Part shown: positions 1 to 5,027 of the stretch, piece after piece | Numbering within the stretch: position 1 is the first letter of the stretch | Layout of the letters: the number at the start of each line of letters is the position of its first letter | DNA from: an uncultured Eggerthellaceae bacterium | GTDB lineage: Bacteria > Actinomycetota > Coriobacteriia > Coriobacteriales > Eggerthellaceae | NCBI GenBank assembly: GCA_934645125.1 | Contig: CAKUDT010000125.1 | Location: 1-5,027, forward strand | Reading direction: 5' to 3' | Length of the DNA stretch: 5,027 bases | The notes under the pieces: generated by a model | What the model saw: only the letters and a program-made list of their open reading frames with translations | The model's database searches: none | Told to the model about the DNA's origin: nothing | Position numbers and translations under genes: made by a program

Positions 1-675
1 GCTTTGATCCTCGCGGCCAATGAAGTAGCGATACATGTCAACGTCCAGGTAGTACATGGTCTTCACGTACGGCAGCGGCACGTACACGAAAATGTTATCA
101 ACGTAGAAGCAGTGCTCGGGAAGCTCCAAATGAATATCGTGCAAAAGCTCCGTACGGTAAATCACCGAATGCATAAGCAGATACTGGCTTTGGGAGAAAC
201 GCCCGATTTCGGACCAGCCAAATTCACGACCCTGCGGGAACACGTTGCGATACCTCATGACCTTCTGGGTGCCTTCGTGCACTTTTTCGTACACGTAATT
301 GCCAATCACCATGTCGGTGGGTTCGGCAAGCTCCACCTGGCAACGCAAGTACGCCATGATTTCCTTCATGGCATCGGCATCAAGCCAGTCATCGGAGTCA
401 ACAACCTTGAAGTAGCGGCCAGCTGCTTCGCGAATACCGGTATTCACACCCGAACCATGGCCGCCATTTTCCTTATGGATCGCCTTGATGATGTTCGGGT
501 AGCGGCTTTGCCACTCATCGGCCTTCTCGCGCGTGTTGTCTTTCGTAGAACCGTCGTTCACGATAAGGATTTCAATGTCATCGCCGCAGGCCAAAAGCGA
601 TTCAATGCATTTGTCCATATACGCGGCGGAGTTGTAGCACGGAACAGCAAAAGTAATGGTTTTCATTTCAGTCAT
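1..675 (-). CDS. Family 2 glycosyltransferase, partial (C-terminus lies outside the window)
   Basis: The complement of this stretch reads open for 225 codons to the window edge. The N-terminus has the GT-A fold signatures of glycosyltransferase family 2: a VPCYNS strand (residues 11-16), VNDGS with the nucleotide-binding Asp (39-43), the ENGGHGSGVNTG segment (69-80) and a DSDD metal/nucleotide-binding motif (93-96). FYVDN (190-194) sits where the family's catalytic acidic residue is expected. No signal peptide or membrane segment is visible in the part present, so it probably acts at the cytoplasmic face. I chose the ATG at 675; the ATG at 666 and an in-frame GTG at 681 are alternatives, and no strong Shine-Dalgarno decides between them. 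It lies 45 bases downstream of glf on the same strand with no terminator visible between, so the two are probably cotranscribed. A role in galactofuranose-containing surface glycan assembly is inferred from this context; the acceptor and donor cannot be read from the sequence. Confidence 0.9.
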   Translation of the reverse strand, partial: MTEMKTITFAVPCYNSAAYMDKCIESLLACGDDIEILIVNDGSTKDNTREKADEWQSRYPNIIKAIHKENGGHGSGVNTGIREAAGRYFKVVDSDDWLDADAMKEIMAYLRCQVELAEPTDMVIGNYVYEKVHEGTQKVMRYRNVFPQGREFGWSEIGRFSQSQYLLMHSVIYRTELLHDIHLELPEHCFYVDNIFVYVPLPYVKTMYYLDVDMYRYFIGREDQS

Positions 676-720
676 GGTCACTCAATCACTCGTTTACCCA
701 GTCGAATGAATCCTTGTAGA

Positions 721-1938
721 TTATTCGCTCAAAATCCTGTCGCATAAATCCAAAGCACGCTCCACAATAACGTCCATGTTGTAATAGCGATACTCCGCCA
801 ACCGGCCCAAGGGGTAGAAATTCGGCAGCGTTTCCGTAAGTTTCAGATAGCGCTCGTAATGCGCACGGTTCTCGTCGTTGATAATGGCATAATACGGAAT
901 CTGGTTCTTGGGGTCCTCGTAAGCCAGCGAATACTCGCGCATGATGGTGGTCTTTGGCGCACGCTGACCCGTAAGGTACTTGAACTCCGTGATGCGCGTG
1001 AAGTCTTCCGTAACGGTGTAGTTCACCGTGCCGCACGGCTGGAAATACTCCTGGTCAAGCGTTTCATACTCGAAACGCAGCGTACGGTACGGAAGACGCC
1101 CAAAGCGTGACAAGAACATCTCGTCCAACGGACCAGTGTAGATAATGGGGCCCCTGAACGGCTTTTCCTTAATGTAGATGTCGGAAAGCGGCGCATCTTC
1201 GTCAAGCGAGGCAAAATGCAGATCGAAAACGCTTTCCGCCTCGGTGTTCAGGCAAACCGTGATGTTCTCATGATCAAGCATTTCCTCGAACAGCTTCGTG
1301 TAACCGAAAATCGGCATGCCCTGGCACGAATCCTGGAAGTAACCGTCCTCATACGAAAGCAGCACAGGAACGCGCGCCGTAACAGAAGGATCAACTTCAT
1401 CGGGCGAAAGGCCCCACTGTTTCTGCGTATAGTACAAGAACACGTTCTTGTACACGAAATCGGCGATTTCCGCCAAATCGGGGTCCTTTTGCTCACGCAT
1501 CTCATTGATGGTCACGCGCGAACCGGCACCAAATTTATCAATCAGCTTTTCTTGCAGCTGTGCCGCGCGTTCTTCGCCAAAGCACATCTCAAGCGACGTC
1601 AAGTTGAAGGGTACGGGGATATACGTGCCATACCAGTTCGAAAGCACTTTGTGCTTGTAGCCAATAAATCCCGAGAACAGGCGCAGGTAATTGAAAACAC
1701 GCGTATTGTTCGTATGGAAGATGTGCGGACCATAGCGATGAACCAAAATGCCCGCATCGTCGTATTCATCGTACATATTGCCGGCAATCTGCGCGCGCTT
1801 CTCAATGATCAGAACGCGCTTCCCCCCTTGCTCGGCCAACTGTCGAGCGCAAACCGCACCCGCAAACCCACAGCCTACAACAACGGCATCGTAATCGCTT
1901 ATTGCGATATCCGCGAATTCGGCGTAAGCAACACCCAT
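721..1938 (-). CDS. glf: UDP-galactopyranose mutase
   Basis: This 405-residue flavoenzyme interconverts UDP-galactopyranose and UDP-galactofuranose in the cytoplasm, supplying galactofuranose for surface polysaccharides. The N-terminal FAD-binding loop VVGCGFAGAV has GxGxxG at residues 22-27, followed by the IIEKR strand end. Family signatures follow: GPHIFHT (70-76), YTQKQWG with the conserved Trp (170-176, W175), ARVPV with R189, TRITEFKYLTG with R315, and YNMD (386-389). The two arginines match the pair that contacts the substrate diphosphate in characterised bacterial enzymes. The protein is somewhat longer than the usual 365-390 residues. It has about 14 extra residues before the FAD loop and a longer stretch around residues 232-262. 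The ATG at 1938 is preceded by GAAAGGA ending ten bases upstream, an acceptable ribosome site. The gene heads a probable operon with the glycosyltransferase at 675 to 1 and diverges from pta. Confidence 0.96.
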   Translation of the reverse strand: MGVAYAEFADIAISDYDAVVVGCGFAGAVCARQLAEQGGKRVLIIEKRAQIAGNMYDEYDDAGILVHRYGPHIFHTNNTRVFNYLRLFSGFIGYKHKVLSNWYGTYIPVPFNLTSLEMCFGEERAAQLQEKLIDKFGAGSRVTINEMREQKDPDLAEIADFVYKNVFLYYTQKQWGLSPDEVDPSVTARVPVLLSYEDGYFQDSCQGMPIFGYTKLFEEMLDHENITVCLNTEAESVFDLHFASLDEDAPLSDIYIKEKPFRGPIIYTGPLDEMFLSRFGRLPYRTLRFEYETLDQEYFQPCGTVNYTVTEDFTRITEFKYLTGQRAPKTTIMREYSLAYEDPKNQIPYYAIINDENRAHYERYLKLTETLPNFYPLGRLAEYRYYNMDVIVERALDLCDRILSE

Positions 1939-2003
1939 ATATGCTTCATCCTTTCAGAGCCAGAGCGGTGTTTGTTCTTTACCACTCGCATTCTTGCGTC
2001 ACC

Positions 2004-2009
2004 ATTTTA
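2004..2009 (-). promoter_or_regulatory. Candidate extended -10 element for glf
   Basis: On the minus strand this reads TAAAAT preceded by TGG, giving TTGGTAAAAT, a match to the extended -10 form TGnTATAAT with one mismatch in the hexamer. No good -35 hexamer sits 16-18 bases upstream, which extended -10 promoters can tolerate. Transcription would begin near 1997 and leave a leader of about 59 bases before the glf ATG. This is assigned by pattern only. Confidence 0.35.
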
Positions 2010-2020
2010 CCAAGGGGGAA

Positions 2021-2031
2021 CGTTTCAAACG
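2021..2031. repeat. Small inverted repeat CGTTT-C-AAACG upstream of glf
   Basis: A perfect five-base dyad around a single central base lies just upstream of the candidate glf -10, about where the -35 region of that promoter would be. It could be an operator half-pair or chance; its short length makes it weak evidence on its own. Confidence 0.25.
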
Positions 2032-2073
2032 GCATCACCACAAGAACAGAACAACTCAAAGCGCAGAACGTTG

Positions 2074-2079
2074 TAAAAT
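2074..2079 (+). promoter_or_regulatory. Candidate -10 element for pta
   Basis: TAAAAT differs from the TATAAT consensus at one position and lies 65 bases before the pta ATG. The predicted start near 2086 would give a leader of about 58 bases. The best-spaced -35 positions (around 2051-2056) match TTGACA poorly, so the promoter is either activator-dependent or wrongly placed. Confidence 0.35.
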
Positions 2080-2088
2080 ACGCAACGA

Positions 2089-2112
2089 AAGAATTACGCA
2101 TGCGCAATTCTT
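2089..2112. promoter_or_regulatory. 24-base near-perfect palindrome, putative operator before pta
   Basis: The sequence centred between 2100 and 2101 is a dyad with 11 of 12 base pairs matching: arms AAGAATT and AATTCTT flank a CGCATGCG core, with a single A/C mismatch pair at 2096 and 2105. It starts a few bases after the predicted pta transcription start and ends 21 bases before the Shine-Dalgarno. A spacerless dyad of this length is typical of sites bound by dimeric helix-turn-helix regulators. As RNA it could also fold, with a CAUG loop and an internal mismatch. No U-tract follows, so it is not an intrinsic terminator. The regulator is unknown. Confidence 0.5.
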
Positions 2113-2132
2113 CACTGGGAAGAAACACACAA

Positions 2133-2140
2133 AAGGAGGA
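2133..2140 (+). promoter_or_regulatory. Shine-Dalgarno site of pta
   Basis: AAGGAGGA precedes the ATG at 2144 by three bases (four counted from AGGAGG). It fixes the start of pta there rather than at upstream in-frame codons such as the TTG at 1994, which would add 50 residues without family similarity. Confidence 0.85.
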
Positions 2141-2143
2141 AGT

Positions 2144-3133
2144 ATGAGCGCATTTCTTGATTCGATGATCGCTCAAGCAAAGCAAGAAAAGAAAAGCATC
2201 GTTTTGCCGGAAGGCAACGACGAACGCACGTTGAAGGCCGCAGAAAAGGCTTTGGCGGACGGCTTGGCCAACCTGATTATCCTGGGTGATGTTGAAGCGA
2301 TCAAAGCAAGCGGCTACAAGCTGGACGGCGCGCAGATTATCGATCCCAAGAATTCCGAGTTCGAAGACGAATTCACCGACCTGTTCTACGAGCTGCGCAA
2401 GAAAAAGGGCGTTACCCCCGAGCAAGCGCGCGAAACCATTAAAGACGAAACGTTCTTTGGCGTTATGATGGTCAAGACCGGACGTGCCGATGGCATGGTT
2501 TCCGGCGCATGCCACTCCACCGCCGACACGCTGCGTCCCAGCCTGCAAATCATCAAGACGGCTCCTACCGCTAAACTGGTTAGCTCCTTCTTTGTGATGG
2601 TTGTGCCCGACTGCGAGTTTGGCTACAACGGCACGTTCGTGTTCTCTGACTGCGGCCTGAATGTTCAGCCCACCGCCGAAGAACTGGCCTACATTGGTCT
2701 TGACGCTGCTGCCTCCTTCAAGAGCATCACGGGTGCCGAGCCCGCCGTGGCGTACCTGTGCCATTCCTCTTACGGTTCCGCAAAGAACGCCGACCAGGCA
2801 AAAGTTGCCGAAGCCGTAAAGATTGCGAAGGAAACCGACCCGAGCGTGCTGCTTGATGGCGAACTGCAGCTCGACGCCGCCATTGTTCCTTCCGTGGGCG
2901 CCTCCAAGGCTCCGGGTTCCCCTGTTGCCGGCAAGGCAAACGTTTTGGTGTTCCCCGACATCGATGCGGGCAACATTGGTTACAAGCTGGTTCAGCGTCT
3001 GGCCAAGGCCGAGGCATACGGCCCCATTACCCAGGGCCTGGCTGCTCCGGTCAATGACCTTTCCCGCGGCTGCTCCGCCGAGGACATTTACGGCGTTATT
3101 GCCATTACCGCTGTTCAGGCTCAGGCGAAATAA
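2144..3133 (+). CDS. pta: Phosphate acetyltransferase
   Basis: This 329-residue enzyme transfers the acetyl group of acetyl-CoA to phosphate, giving acetyl phosphate and CoA, the first step of acetate formation (reversible, so also acetate assimilation). Length and content match the short single-domain class, like the 333-residue Methanosarcina enzyme, without the N-terminal regulatory domains of the E. coli type. Visible signatures are VLPEGNDERTLKAA (20-33), ADGMVSGACHSTADTLRP (115-132), the GELQLDAA segment (239-246), and PVNDLSRGCSAEDIY (302-316). In the last segment S307, R308 and D314 correspond by position to the catalytic Ser309, Arg310 and Asp316 of the Methanosarcina thermophila enzyme. 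All key residues look intact. The gene stands alone on the plus strand and ends in a TAA, with a hairpin terminator about 54 bases later. Its usual partner ackA lies about 1.3 kb away on the opposite strand. Confidence 0.97.
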   Translation: MSAFLDSMIAQAKQEKKSIVLPEGNDERTLKAAEKALADGLANLIILGDVEAIKASGYKLDGAQIIDPKNSEFEDEFTDLFYELRKKKGVTPEQARETIKDETFFGVMMVKTGRADGMVSGACHSTADTLRPSLQIIKTAPTAKLVSSFFVMVVPDCEFGYNGTFVFSDCGLNVQPTAEELAYIGLDAAASFKSITGAEPAVAYLCHSSYGSAKNADQAKVAEAVKIAKETDPSVLLDGELQLDAAIVPSVGASKAPGSPVAGKANVLVFPDIDAGNIGYKLVQRLAKAEAYGPITQGLAAPVNDLSRGCSAEDIYGVIAITAVQAQAK

Positions 3134-3186
3134 GGTTACAAGCATCGTCGGCTATTTAGTACAGCAGCGCGAACACGCAAACGAAG

Positions 3187-3221
3187 AAGTGCTCCCAACG
3201 ATTATCGCTGGGAGCACTTTT
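3187..3221 (+). terminator. Intrinsic terminator after pta, possibly bidirectional
   Basis: A perfect 11-base stem (AAGTGCTCCCA at 3187-3197 pairing with 3209-3219) encloses an 11-base interior that can pair further (CGAT with ATCG). The run TTTTATT follows on the plus strand. It ends pta transcription. On the minus strand the same stem is followed only by CTTCTTCG, a weaker T-rich tail. It may still serve the convergent nucleoside hydrolase gene, whose stop lies at 3288-3290 and which has no other clear terminator. Confidence 0.85.
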
Positions 3222-3287
3222 ATTGTGGGCATTGCACAGTTGACCGTTATCGCCGGCATCACAGGCGCGAAAACGCCAAAACAATCC

Positions 3288-4247
3288 TTACCTTACGCAC
3301 TCGTGCGCCAAAAGCTCCATGAAGCGGCTCTTATACAGCTCAGTGTTCACTTTCGTTACCACGCGCGCGTTGTAATACGGAACATGCGGGCTGGATTCAT
3401 ACGTTGCGCCCTCACGGTAGAACACCACCTGACCGTACAGCGGGCCGTCAATCGTGCACGTGTAGCCGTAACAATTCACCGTTTCCTCAAGGCAGTCATC
3501 CCACACCGCAACGGCCATGGCAACCGAATCGCAGAAATCAGCTTGGCGCTTGTCGCGCGTTGCAATGTTGAACTCGATAAGCTTCGTGGCACCCTTCATA
3601 AGGAATTCCCCTGGCGTGCCTTGCTTCGAGGCGATTCTGTCAACTTCATCGGAAGTAAAACAGCTCTCGCCCAAACACATATCGAAGCCCAAAATGGTCA
3701 CAGGAAGACCGCTGTCCAGCATAATCTTGTACGCTTCCGCATCAATGAACACGTTGAACTCCGCAACAGGAGAAGCGTTTCCCGCGCCGAAGCCAGGCGT
3801 ACCCATAGACCAAATATGCTTTACCTTGCTCATGGTTTCCCGATCTTGCAGGATCGCCAGGGCAATGTTCGTGGCGGGTCCTAAAACAACGAGCTCGATT
3901 TCACCCGGATGCGCGGCGACGGTCTCCAAGATGAAATCAACCGCCCGTTTATCCTGAGCAGCACCTTTAGGGTGAATCAAATCGCAATCGCCCATGCCAT
4001 CGGCGCCGTGGATGCTAATGGTTTCCTCGCGTTCCCGAAACAGCGGACGAAGAGCGCCCTTGTAAACGGGAACGTTGCTGCCACATGCCTCGAGCGTTGC
4101 CAGCGCATTGCGCGCCGATTGCTCGATATCCACGTTTCCGGTAAGCGTGGTAACGCCCAGAATTTCAACATCGGGAGAAAGCGCAGCCAGCATCAAAGCG
4201 GCAGCATCGTCGGACGCGGTGTCGGTGTCGATAATGAATTTCCTCAT
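3288..4247 (-). CDS. Inosine-uridine preferring nucleoside hydrolase family protein (Cys-type active site)
   Basis: This 319-residue protein belongs to the family that hydrolyses the N-glycosidic bond of ribonucleosides, releasing ribose and the free base, in the cytoplasm. The calcium/ribose-binding N-terminal motif DTDTASDD (D7, D9, D13, D14) is intact. It is followed by TLTGN (34-38), HGADGMGD (80-87), GPATNIAL (123-130), GN (156-157) and EFN (163-165), which bind ribose in characterised members. Near the C-terminus FCDSVAMA carries the conserved Asp (D240), but the preceding residue is Cys239, where classical enzymes have the leaving-group His. This is the pattern I recall for group III nucleoside hydrolases. 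Length is normal for the family. The ATG at 4247 follows a strong AAAGGAGG site. Base preference cannot be read from these motifs, so no rih symbol is given. No transporter or kinase partner lies in the window. Confidence 0.93.
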   Translation of the reverse strand: MRKFIIDTDTASDDAAALMLAALSPDVEILGVTTLTGNVDIEQSARNALATLEACGSNVPVYKGALRPLFREREETISIHGADGMGDCDLIHPKGAAQDKRAVDFILETVAAHPGEIELVVLGPATNIALAILQDRETMSKVKHIWSMGTPGFGAGNASPVAEFNVFIDAEAYKIMLDSGLPVTILGFDMCLGESCFTSDEVDRIASKQGTPGEFLMKGATKLIEFNIATRDKRQADFCDSVAMAVAVWDDCLEETVNCYGYTCTIDGPLYGQVVFYREGATYESSPHVPYYNARVVTKVNTELYKSRFMELLAHECVR

Positions 4248-4252
4248 GGGAA

Positions 4253-4260
4253 CCTCCTTT
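4253..4260 (-). promoter_or_regulatory. Shine-Dalgarno site of the nucleoside hydrolase
   Basis: The minus strand reads AAAGGAGG, five bases before the ATG at 4247, a near-ideal ribosome site that supports this start. Confidence 0.85.
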
Positions 4261-4275
4261 TGTCAGCCTAGCACC

Positions 4276-4281
4276 AGTGTA
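4276..4281 (-). promoter_or_regulatory. Weak candidate -10 for the nucleoside hydrolase
   Basis: The minus strand has TACACT, four of six matches to TATAAT, in the short gap between the ackA terminator and the hydrolase start. No good -35 hexamer is present at the right distance. A promoter of its own is expected because a strong terminator separates the gene from ackA. Confidence 0.25.
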
Positions 4282-4318
4282 GCAAAACGGCACAGCCGCC
4301 ACATGCACCTCATGTCCC

Positions 4319-4348
4319 AAAAAAGAAAGAGGACCGAAGCCCTCTTTC
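4319..4348 (-). terminator. Intrinsic terminator of ackA with UUCG tetraloop
   Basis: Read on the minus strand, GAAAGAGGGC and GTCCTCTTTC pair over ten positions (one G-U) around a TTCG loop closed by C-G, followed at once by six Ts (4324 to 4319). A stem of this kind with a cUUCGg loop and U-run is a textbook factor-independent terminator. The other flank (4351-4365) is also T-rich on the plus strand after a CCCA gap, so it could act weakly in that direction, but no plus-strand gene feeds into it. Confidence 0.9.
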
Positions 4349-4393
4349 CCATTTTTTCTTTTTTACGCTTTCCGACCGCGAGTCGTTTGCGTC

Positions 4394-4425
4394 AATCGCG
4401 CCGCAAAGCGCGATTTCCTGCGGCG
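4394..4425 (-). other. Overlapping alternative hairpins in the ackA 3' region
   Basis: Immediately after the ackA stop, two stems share bases. One is an eight-base stem, AATCGCGC (4394-4401) with 4408-4415, around a six-base loop. The other is a seven-base stem, CGCCGCA (4399-4405) with 4419-4425, around 13 bases. They cannot form together. Neither is followed by a U-tract, so neither is an intrinsic terminator; they may be 3' untranslated structure or chance GC-rich pairing. Confidence 0.4.
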
Positions 4426-4427
4426 TA

Positions 4428-5027
4428 TTACGCGTTGCGAGCGGCAGTAACCAAATCGTAGGTGTCCTGCGCGATAGCAAGCTCTTCGTTCGTGGGGATA
4501 ACCAAAATTTTCACCTTGGAATCCGCAGCAGAAATCTCACGTTCGGGACCGCGCACTTCGTTGAGCTCGGGATCAATCTTCATGCCCATGGGCTCAAGAT
4601 CCTTGAAGATAAGCTCGCGCACCGTGGAGCTGTTCTCGCCCAGGCCAGCAGTCAGAACAACAGCATCGACGCCGCCCAAAACGGCAATGTACTGACCGAT
4701 GCACTTCTGAACGGAGTATGCATACATATCGTAAGCAAGCTTCGCACGCTCGTTGCCTTCTTCGCACGCTTGTTCAATATCACGGGCGTCGTTAGAAACA
4801 CCAGAGATACCCAGCAAGCCAGACTTCTTGTTCAGCATCGTGTTCGTTTCCGCAGGCGTCATATGCTCATGATCCTCGATGAACGTAACAACGGTGGGGT
4901 CAATCGAACCAGAGCGCGTACCCATCATAATGCCGTCAAGCGGAGTCAGACCCATGGAGGTATCAACCGCAACGCCATCCTTGATGGCAGAGATAGAACA
5001 GCCGTTGCCCAGGTGGCACGTAATCAG
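4428..5027 (-). CDS. ackA: Acetate kinase, partial (C-terminal half)
   Basis: The enzyme converts acetyl phosphate and ADP to acetate and ATP, completing the Pta-AckA route. The 199 residues present, about half of the usual 400, are the C-terminal part; the N-terminus lies beyond the right edge. Signatures are HLGNGCS (fragment residues 5-11), DTSMGLTPLDGIMMGTRSGSIDP (22-44, including the Arg equivalent to catalytic R241 of the Methanosarcina enzyme), GISGVSNDARDIE (73-85), the nucleotide-binding LTAGLGEN (125-132), and IPTNEELAIAQDT (177-189) with the metal-linked Glu. The residue after GTRSG is Ser rather than the more usual Asp or Asn, a mild variation. The gene ends at TAA (4430-4428) and has its own terminator at 4348 to 4319. 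The downstream nucleoside hydrolase is on the same strand but beyond that terminator, so it is probably a separate transcription unit. Confidence 0.96.
   Translation of the reverse strand: MITCHLGNGCSISAIKDGVAVDTSMGLTPLDGIMMGTRSGSIDPTVVTFIEDHEHMTPAETNTMLNKKSGLLGISGVSNDARDIEQACEEGNERAKLAYDMYAYSVQKCIGQYIAVLGGVDAVVLTAGLGENSSTVRELIFKDLEPMGMKIDPELNEVRGPEREISAADSKVKILVIPTNEELAIAQDTYDLVTAARNA

Noticed and set aside
679..696. CACTC-AAT-CACTC short direct repeat in the glf-glycosyltransferase gap
   Set aside because: Two five-base copies are within chance expectation and have no third copy or clear role.
4..747. 247-codon plus-strand open frame over the glycosyltransferase
   Set aside because: The opposite strand encodes a clear family 2 glycosyltransferase with all motifs. 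The plus-strand product is His/Val-rich without recognisable domains and has no ribosome site.
1216..2076. 286-codon plus-strand open frame over the glf start and intergenic region
   Set aside because: It is antisense to the well-supported N-terminal half of Glf and shows no family features or ribosome site.
1979..3145. 388-codon open frame on the minus strand lying over the whole pta gene
   Set aside because: It is the antisense image of pta: the protein resembles no family I recognise, and pta has a strong ribosome site and intact catalytic motifs. Long antisense frames arise from the codon bias of the real gene.
2823..3884. 353-codon plus-strand open frame running from inside pta across the terminator into the hydrolase gene
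   Set aside because: It overlaps two well-supported genes in the wrong frame or strand and crosses an intrinsic terminator; its Pro/Arg-rich start is typical of an out-of-frame reading.
3909..4461. Plus-strand open frames over the hydrolase start and the ackA 3' end as possible small genes
   Set aside because: They are antisense to conserved motifs of the hydrolase or cross the ackA terminator, and have no ribosome site or recognisable domain.

Overview
This 5 kb window comes from a bacterial chromosome of roughly balanced base composition (GC about one half by eye). The clear AGGAGG-type ribosome sites and the acetate-forming pta/ackA pair suggest a fermentative anaerobe. An actinobacterial (Coriobacteriia-like) or Bacillota host is my guess from the protein sequences, but the window does not settle it.

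Layout. Positions 1-1938 hold two minus-strand envelope-glycan genes. The first transcribed is glf (UDP-galactopyranose mutase, 1938 to 721), followed 45 bases later by a family 2 glycosyltransferase that runs off the window's left edge (675 to 1). Positions 1939-2143 form a divergent intergenic region with candidate promoter elements for glf (leftward) and pta (rightward), including a 24-base near-perfect palindrome just upstream of the pta ribosome site. Positions 2144-3133 encode phosphate acetyltransferase (pta), followed by a strong hairpin terminator near 3187-3221. Positions 4247 to 3288 encode, on the minus strand, a nucleoside hydrolase with a cysteine where the classical enzymes carry the active-site histidine. 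Positions 5027 to 4428 are the C-terminal half of acetate kinase (ackA), also on the minus strand, followed by an intrinsic terminator with a cUUCGg tetraloop at 4319-4348.

How they work together. Pta converts acetyl-CoA and phosphate to acetyl phosphate and AckA converts that to acetate and ATP, so both halves of the acetate/ATP branch lie within 3 kb. They are on opposite strands, with the nucleoside hydrolase between them, so they are not one operon. The hydrolase would release ribose and a free base from nucleosides, which is a salvage or carbon-scavenging role. Glf makes UDP-galactofuranose, and the adjacent glycosyltransferase is a plausible user of it or partner in the same surface polysaccharide.

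I found no RNA gene, mobile element, CRISPR array or phage signature, and no convincing novel multi-gene system. The most interesting points are the palindrome before pta, the separated pta/ackA arrangement, the Cys-type nucleoside hydrolase, and the competing hairpins in the ackA 3' region.
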